Below, piece by piece: positions 58,854 through 64,000 of a stretch of DNA of 64,000 nucleotides. The notes below the pieces were generated by a model. The model saw only the letters and a program-made list of their open reading frames with translations. It had not been told where the DNA came from and did not search any database. The number at the start of each line of letters is the position of its first letter. The first letter of the stretch is position 1. The DNA is taken from positions 5,370,450-5,434,449 of the forward strand of contig NZ_CP129212.1 of NCBI RefSeq assembly GCF_030413175.1, written 5' to 3'. The position numbers and the translations under genes are program-made. This DNA comes from Bradyrhizobium roseum (lineage in GTDB: Bacteria > Pseudomonadota > Alphaproteobacteria > Rhizobiales > Xanthobacteraceae).

Positions 58854-60077
58854 ATGACCGAACATTACGACGCCCTCGAAACGCGCGAACCGGCCCAACG
58901 CGAAACCGAGCTGTTTTCCCGGCTGCCGGACGTGCTGCGCAAGGCGCTGGCGGCACCGGCCTATGCCGAGCGGCTGCAGGGCATCGATCCCGCTGCCGTG
59001 ACCAGCCGTGCCGCATTGGCGGGTCTTCCCATCCTGCGCAAGTCGGAACTCCCGGCCCTGCACAAGGCCTCTCCGCCATTCGGCGGATTCGTGGCGGGGC
59101 CTTTGGGGTCGTTTGGGCGGCTGTTCACCTCGCCAGGACCGATTTTCGAGCCCGAGCCTGTGCACGCCGATCCCTGGCGCGGCGCGCGGGCATTGTTCGC
59201 GGCCGGCTTCCGGCCCGGCGACGTGGTGCTGAACACCTTCAGCTACCATCTGACGCCCGGCGGCTTCATCTTCGACGCCTCGGCGCGGGCACTGGGCTGC
59301 GCCGTGATCCCGGCCGGCCCCGGCAATACCGAGCAGCAGTTCGAGCTGATCGAAGCCTATCGCCCGGTCGGCTATAGCGGCACGCCCGATTTCCTCAAGA
59401 TCCTGCTCGATGCCGCCGCTTCCAGCGGGCGCGACGTCTCCTCGATCAAGCGCGCGATGGTATCGGGTGCTGCGTTTCCGAAATCGCTGCAGGACGACGT
59501 GAAGTCCCGCGGCATCGACGCCTATCAGGCGTTCGGCACCGCCGACCTCGGCCTGGTCGCGTTCGAAACCCCGGCGCGCGAAGGCATGGTCGTCAACGAG
59601 GACCTCATCATGGAAATCGTGCGCCCCGGCACCGGCAATCCGGTGGCACCCGGCGACGTCGGCGAAATCGTCGTCACCTCGCTCGATCCGCGGCACCCTT
59701 GGATCCGGCTCGCGCTCGGCGACCTCACGGCGGCACTGCCGGGCGCAAGCCCGTGCGGACGCACCAACATGCGCATCAAGGGCTGGATGGGCCGCGCCGA
59801 CCAGACCACCAAGGTCAAGGGCATGTTCGTCCGCCCCGAGCAGGTCGCCGAGATCGGCAAGCGCCATCCCGAACTCGGACGCCTGCGCCTCGTCGTCACG
59901 CGTTCGGGCGAAAGCGACCTGATGACGCTGAAGGCGGAGACGGCCTCTACCACCGGCAAGCTCCACGATGACCTCGCCGCGACGCTGCGCGCGGTGACCA
60001 ACCTCGGCGGCAAGGTCGAGCTGGTCGCGGCCGGATCGCTGCCGAACGACGGCAAGGTGATCGCCGACGAACGCTGA
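58854..60077 (+). CDS. PaaK-like AMP-binding protein with atypical nucleotide loop
   Basis: A 407-residue protein of the phenylacetate-CoA ligase superfamily. Features matching PaaK are ILRKSELPALHKASPPFGGF near the N-terminus, NTFSYHLTPGGFIFDASARALG, YRPVGYSGTPDFLKIL and GRADQTTKVKGMFVRPEQV in the C-terminal domain, with a lysine in the final GKVIADER. The usual phosphate loop (SSGTTGxP) is not present; the corresponding position reads LFTSPGPIFEPEP. It may bind nucleotide differently, or not adenylate. Related short forms may be common in bradyrhizobia, as I recall. It diverges from the AGE gene. Confidence 0.85.
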   Translation: MTEHYDALETREPAQRETELFSRLPDVLRKALAAPAYAERLQGIDPAAVTSRAALAGLPILRKSELPALHKASPPFGGFVAGPLGSFGRLFTSPGPIFEPEPVHADPWRGARALFAAGFRPGDVVLNTFSYHLTPGGFIFDASARALGCAVIPAGPGNTEQQFELIEAYRPVGYSGTPDFLKILLDAAASSGRDVSSIKRAMVSGAAFPKSLQDDVKSRGIDAYQAFGTADLGLVAFETPAREGMVVNEDLIMEIVRPGTGNPVAPGDVGEIVVTSLDPRHPWIRLALGDLTAALPGASPCGRTNMRIKGWMGRADQTTKVKGMFVRPEQVAEIGKRHPELGRLRLVVTRSGESDLMTLKAETASTTGKLHDDLAATLRAVTNLGGKVELVAAGSLPNDGKVIADER

Positions 60078-60360
60078 CTAGATCAAGCAGCGCATCCCGG
60101 AACCTTGCCTAACAGGGAAAACGCGCAAGTGAATGCATGCAGATTGCGCAATTGAGGGCATAAAGCTAAACATTTCTTAGACTTGCGGCCTCTCGTCACC
60201 GGCCGGGCACATAAACAGCGAATTTCAGAGCGGCATCAGGGAATATTTTGGACCTGAACAGCGAAACTGCGCGGACATAACACGCAAGTACGGACGCGGG
60301 AGCGTTACTTTCTCTTTCCACCTTGGAATTGGTTGGCTCGACTACCTTCGGAGCGGCGTT
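60078..60360. other. Intergenic region before the decayed zone
   Basis: A 283-base stretch without an intact gene. An in-frame opening continues upstream of the pseudogene from about 60133 but has no start codon. It contains the 14-base word catgcagattgcgc at 60136-60149, repeated at 60946-60959 inside the pseudogene. Confidence 0.4.
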
Positions 60361-61072
60361 GGCGCAGCGTTCAGTGCGCTTTGGTCTCCACCCAAGTCCA
60401 AGGCTGGCACCCAGCCGAAGCACGCGACCAACGGCAAGCAGAACAACTCCGTCCTGCATCGGCCGCCAACGCTTGACGCAAATCAGTCCGCCCGAGCGCG
60501 GGACCAGATGCTGAGCGAAATCGCCAGCCTGGCCGTCGAGAGTGAGCTACTCGCCTGGGCCCAAGACGGACTGCTTCGAAAGAACGCTCTGCTGGAGACG
60601 GATGCCCGGTCGATCGAAATCGCCTATCAGCGGAGGCTCGGCGAAGCCGCACTTCCTTCGGGAAATGTGACGGCCTCACCGGCGGACACGTCCATCTCTG
60701 CCATCTCACAAGGTACAGCTCCGACGCTCGCGCTGCCAAAAGAGCCTTTGCGCAAGCGAAGCAAGCCCCACCTGTCATTTGTACGAGGACCTTGCCTGGT
60801 CTGCAAACAAACCCCTTCGGATCCACATCACCTGCGCAGTCGAGGACATTAGGGCGCTAGGTCAGCGATGAGTTCACAGTACCACTTTGCCGCTCCCACC
60901 ATCATGATCTGCATCGGCATGGTGACGAAAAGGCTTGGTGGCGAACATGCAGATTGCGCCAATGCCCATTGCTAAACAACTATGGGACGCCAGCCAAACC
61001 CGGGGGCAAGAAGAAGCTGAAATTTTGCCTGACCTTTCATCCACATCAAGACACGAGGGGCTAGCAAGATGA
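60361..61072 (+). pseudogene. Decayed HNH-like (DUF968-type, cysteine/histidine-rich) gene
   Basis: Reading across frames gives one protein-like trail: an N-terminal part (QSARARDQMLSEIASLA from about 60484), then VRGPCLVCKQTPSDPHHLR near 60779-60835, then after a frameshift VSDEFTVPLCRSHHHDLHR near 60868-60924 and, in a third frame, MQIAPMPIAKQLWDA to the stop at 61070-61072. The C-x2-C, H-H-L-R, L-C-x2-H-H-x2-L-H pattern fits an HNH-like or zinc-binding DUF968-type protein. Lesions are a short deletion after HHLR, an in-frame TAG within LGR-VSDEF, and a second frameshift near 60940. It is probably a relic of a mobile or phage-linked gene. Confidence 0.65.
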
Positions 61073-61188
61073 ATGTCCGCTTCGATACCGCCCCGACTCC
61101 TGCACTACCCGAGGAGCTGGACTCACTGTACGCATACGATGAAGACCGCCTGATTGACGCATGCGCGCGGGCACGGCGAGTTCTATGA
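61069..61188 (+). CDS. Short ORF coupled to the pseudogene (probably truncated)
   Basis: A 39-residue frame from ATG 61069, overlapping the pseudogene stop as ATGA. MNVRFDTAPTPALPEELDSL is followed by YAYDEDRLIDACARARRVL and a stop just before the IS66 element. The coupling suggests it was the next gene of the same unit and lost its 3' part to the insertion. I do not recognise the family. It may not be functional. Confidence 0.35.
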   Translation: MNVRFDTAPTPALPEELDSLYAYDEDRLIDACARARRVL

Positions 61189-61204
61189 TGGCGATGCGTG
61201 AAGG

Positions 61205-62856
61205 TCAGGCGGCTCGCTGATCGGTGGGGTTGTCGGCTTGGCGCAGGAGCTTCCATTCCCATGGCAGCAGCTCGTGCAGACGGGATACGGGAAGATCGGC
61301 GATGCGGGCGAGGACGTCGGCGAGCCAGGCTTTGGGATCGACGTCGTTCAGGCGACAGGTCGTGATCATCGTCAGCATGATGGCGGCGCGGTCAGCGCCA
61401 CGCAGACTGCCGGCGAAGGTCCAGTTGCGCCTTCCCAAGGCGATGCCGCGCAACGCTCTTTCGGCGGCGTTGTTGCTGAGGCAGATCCTGCCATCGTCGA
61501 GGAAGCGGGCGAAGTCGTCCCAGCGCCTGAGCATGTAGTTCATGGGCCTCAGGACCTCGGCGGAGCGCGATAGGGTTTCTCGCTCGCGGAGCAGCCAGGC
61601 GTGCATGTCGTCGAGCAGCGGCTTGCTCTGCTCTTGGCGAACGGCACGCCGTTCGTCGGCACTGCGGCCATTGATGGCGCGCTCGATCTCGAACAGGGCG
61701 TCCAGACGCCTGACCGCCTCCAGCGCGATCGGGGAGACCGGTTTGCCTTTTTGTCCGTCCCGGGCGGTTTTCTCGATATCGGCCAGTTCGAAGAAGCCCG
61801 CCGCGCATGGGCGAAGCAAAATGCCGGCGTGATTGGCATCGCTTTCTTCTGCGGGTCGAACAGCGGCTCGAAGCCATTGTAGCAGTCGGCTTGCAGGATG
61901 CCGGTGAAGGCGGCCAGATGCTTCTGCGGATGCTCACCTCGTCGGTCGCTCGAGGCGTAATAGACCGCCGCTGGCGGCGCAGGCCCACCGTAGGGCCGGT
62001 CATCCCGCACATAGGTCCAGATTCGTCCGGTCGTGCACTTGCTCTTGGCCAGGATACGGATGGTGGTGTCGTCGCCATGCAGGCGCTCCGCCGCGAGCAC
62101 ATGCCGCTCGATCAGTTGGAACAGCGGCATGACGGCGAAGGTTCCGTGGCCAACCTGGTCGGCCAGCGTCGATAGCGGCAAGTCGATCCTCTCGGCCTTG
62201 AAGCGCACGCTCTGGCGATTGAGCGGGATATGCATGCCGAACTTGTCGAACAGGATCGTCGCCAGCAATTGCGGACCAATGAAGCCGCGCGGCGTGGCAT
62301 GGAACGGTGCGGGCGACTGGCTGATCTTTTCGCAATCGCGGCAGGTGAACTTTTCTCGAACCGTCTCGATCAGCTTGAACCGACGCGGAATCTCCTCCAA
62401 CGTCTCGGTCACATCCTCGCCCAGCTTCGCCAAGCGCGCCCCACCGCAGCAGGCGCAGGTCGTTGGCGCCTTAATGACGACCCGCTCGCGTTCGATGTCG
62501 TCCGGCCACGGCTTGCGCACCGGCCGCTTGCGCGTGAAGGCCCGAACGTTCTGTACCTTTGCAGCCGCGGCACGCGCGGCGAGTTCATCCTCACTCGCCG
62601 TGGTGATCAGCTCTTCGAGCTCCAATTCCAACTGCTCGATCAGCCGCGCCGTGCGCTCGGAGCGCGGCCCGTACAGTTCGCGTTTGAGCTTCTCGATCCG
62701 CAGCTCGAGATGCGCGATCAGCGCCTCGTTGTCCGACAGCTCCGCCTGCGCACTGGCAGCCACCGCCTCGGCTCGCAGCCGCGCCTCACGCTCGGCCTGC
62801 AGCGCCGCCAGGGCACTCGCAAGGTCCGATGGAAGATCGTCCGGCTTCGATATCAT
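61205..62856 (-). pseudogene. tnpC: IS66 transposase TnpC, frameshifted
   Basis: The N-terminal part (62856 down to about 61800) starts ISKPDDLPSDLASALAALQAERE and contains the IS66 coiled coil, the zinc motif TCACCGG, and HGDDTTIRILAK of the catalytic core. The frame then changes: FCFAHARR in one frame must join GFFELADIEKTARDGQKGK in another. One G is missing in a run near 61797-61803 (plus-strand ccc). The second part continues through LSNNAAERALRGIALGRRNW, with the catalytic glutamate, to a normal IS66 C-terminus. With the missing base restored the length is about 550 residues, normal for the family. A sequencing error is possible. Confidence 0.88.
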
Positions 62857-62903
62857 GAAGCCATTGAATCAGATCAAGCAGCAGATTCAAACCGTAAAAG
62901 CGG

Positions 62904-63251
62904 CTATCCGGCCCGCGTCGGCCGATGGGTTTCTTGAGGGTTACGCCAATCGATCCCGGACAGCAGATAGCTCAACTGCGCCGGCGAGATCGTTACCGAT
63001 TCACCGGCAACCGATGGCCAGATGAACTTTCCTCTCTCCAGTCTTTTTGTGAACAAGCAGGCTCCCTGGCCATCGTGCCAGATCACCTTCACAAGATCGC
63101 TTCGGCGACCGCGGAACACGAACAGATGACCGCTGAGCGGGTCCTTGCGAAGAACCTCCTGCACCTGGAGTGCCAGCGATGGAAAGCCTCGGCGCATGTC
63201 CGTGTAGCCTGTCGCCAGCCACACTCGCGCGCCCGTCGGAACCGGGATCAT
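62904..63251 (-). CDS. tnpB: IS66 accessory protein TnpB
   Basis: A 115-residue protein of the IS66 Orf2 family. [66 protein letters not shown] are family hallmarks. It is intact and overlaps tnpA by four bases (ATGA), the normal IS66 coupling. It is needed for transposition of IS66 elements though its exact role is not settled. Confidence 0.95.
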   Translation of the reverse strand: MIPVPTGARVWLATGYTDMRRGFPSLALQVQEVLRKDPLSGHLFVFRGRRSDLVKVIWHDGQGACLFTKRLERGKFIWPSVAGESVTISPAQLSYLLSGIDWRNPQETHRPTRAG

Positions 63252-63649
63252 CGGCGTACCAAAGCATCGAGAACGCGACGTAGCGCGTCTCCATCGACGT
63301 CGCCATCGACCCGGATGCAGTGCCCGCTACCAAGATCAATCTCGATGATGCCCTGGCTCTTCCGTGGACGAGCCGCCGTCGTCGTCAATGGCGCTTTGGC
63401 CACCTCCCGCGGCGGTGCAGACGGCCCAATCTCGACCGGCACGAACGGCGCTGTACTCGCTTCACCATGCTTGCAAAGCGCTTTGCGCCACCTGAACAGC
63501 TGGCTCACATGTAGGCCTGCCACGCGGGCCACCTCGGAAACACTGGCTCCGGGCTCGAGCGATGCTGCAACCAGCCGTTCCTTCTCATCCAGCGACCACC
63601 GGCGCCGCCGCGCGACCGATGTGATCACCTCCGCCCGCGAAATCGTCAT
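63248..63649 (-). CDS. tnpA: IS66 accessory protein TnpA
   Basis: A 133-residue protein of the IS66 Orf1 family from ATG 63649; the frame upstream reaches the element edge. [45 protein letters not shown] is the helix-turn-helix of the IS66/IS3-type transposase family, and the C-terminus [21 protein letters not shown] is typical. It is intact and coupled to tnpB. Confidence 0.93.
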   Translation of the reverse strand: MTISRAEVITSVARRRRWSLDEKERLVAASLEPGASVSEVARVAGLHVSQLFRWRKALCKHGEASTAPFVPVEIGPSAPPREVAKAPLTTTAARPRKSQGIIEIDLGSGHCIRVDGDVDGDALRRVLDALVRR

Positions 63650-63721
63650 AGTGCTTCTCCTAGGATTACTCCTAGGACCTGCAGCCCTCGCGTCCCTCAA
63701 ACAAGACGGCCTCTGGCGGAG

Positions 63722-64000
63722 GGATACGACTCACTATCGGCCCCGCCTCTGCTGCTGCGAGGTGAATCACCCGAAAGATCTGAGCTGCTGCGCCGCGCAA
63801 TATTCGCCGATCTTGCACCCCGTTCCGCTATCGAGTGGCTACTGGCTATCGATGTCGTGGAGTTGTCCTGGGAAATCCAGCGCTACAGGATATTGCGCCA
63901 TAAGCTATTGGAACACCTTCGTGAAACGCTGTCGAACAAGCCCTGCGTCACGTCGATCTCGCCGGACTTCCGCCGGGGACAGAAGATCACGCGCGTCACG
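63722..64000 (+). CDS. Headless ORF beyond the IS66 element (partial)
   Basis: An open frame of 93 codons to the window edge: GYDSLSAPPLLLRGESPERS near the IS edge, then ELLRRAIFADLAPRSAIEWL and DVVELSWEIQRYRILRHKLL. No ATG or suitable start is visible in frame after the IS, so the 5' end appears lost or displaced by the insertion. The acidic and aromatic pattern (AIEWLLAIDVVELSWEIQR) looks protein-like. I recall similar hypothetical proteins in Bradyrhizobium but no function. It continues beyond the window. Confidence 0.45.

Larger units (their letters stand above)
61195..63720 (-). mobile_element. IS66-family insertion sequence
   Basis: Three minus-strand genes in the IS66 order tnpA-tnpB-tnpC span 63649 to 61205, with short flanks. 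The limits given are approximate: I could not identify the terminal inverted repeats or the 8-base target duplication by eye. The element sits between a short ORF and a headless ORF, consistent with insertion into a host gene region. The transposase gene is frameshifted, so the copy is probably inactive by itself. Confidence 0.8.

Noticed and set aside
60133..60360. In-frame upstream extension of the HNH-like pseudogene
   Set aside because: It is open but lacks any start codon and has no family resemblance, so I left it out of the pseudogene.

Overview
This is a high-GC alphaproteobacterial chromosome segment. It most likely comes from Bradyrhizobium or a close Nitrobacteraceae relative. This rests on gene content (rhizobial LPS-core mannosyltransferase, several Liv-type ABC operons, an orphan Bug binding protein, a Rieske oxygenase, a form-II-type molybdenum hydroxylase) and on the long inverted intergenic repeats typical of that group. 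I found no rRNA, tRNA, CRISPR array or plasmid origin. Genus assignment is inference.

Layout. 1-1853: 3'-truncated molybdopterin hydroxylase large subunit. 2218-3768: lipid II flippase MurJ. 3863-6062: a dehydrogenase/aminotransferase pair that probably makes a 3-amino-UDP-sugar (GnnA/GnnB or WbpB/WbpE type). 6226-24423: a large surface-polysaccharide block. It holds GDP-mannose synthesis, UDP-glucuronate epimerase, a flippase-like membrane protein, a WecA-type initiating transferase, and a six-gene minus-strand unit: hldD, hldE, two paralogous O-antigen ligases, a WbpM/CapD-type dehydratase and a GT4. Heptosyltransferase, an LpcC-like mannosyltransferase, galE and an MsbA-like exporter follow. 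GDP-fucose synthesis (gmd, fcl; 45965-47975) is separated from this block but uses its GDP-mannose.

24470-34194: catabolic and C1 genes. These are a fumarylacetoacetate-hydrolase-family enzyme, a Crp/Fnr regulator with a repeated palindrome in front of it, an EthD-like protein, a Baeyer-Villiger-type monooxygenase, and the methyl-cycle genes ahcY and metK. Behind metK's start lies an unusual HTH plus SAM-binding-domain protein. 33109-35880: two secreted TPR proteins, one retropepsin-like and one caspase-like.

36005-41866: a complete Liv-type ABC operon (substrate-binding protein, H, M, G, F) with a cobalamin-independent methionine-synthase-like gene at its end. 42226-45848: small lipoprotein, purU, a HemD-like protein, a small hypothetical and an orphan TctC/Bug protein. 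48083-60077: Rieske oxygenase behind twin palindromes, a second Crp/Fnr regulator, a second Liv operon with an embedded acyl-CoA synthetase, an AGE-family epimerase and a PaaK-like protein with an atypical nucleotide loop.

60361-64000: a decayed accessory zone with an HNH-like pseudogene, a short coupled ORF, an IS66-family element whose transposase carries a one-base deletion, and a headless ORF running off the window.
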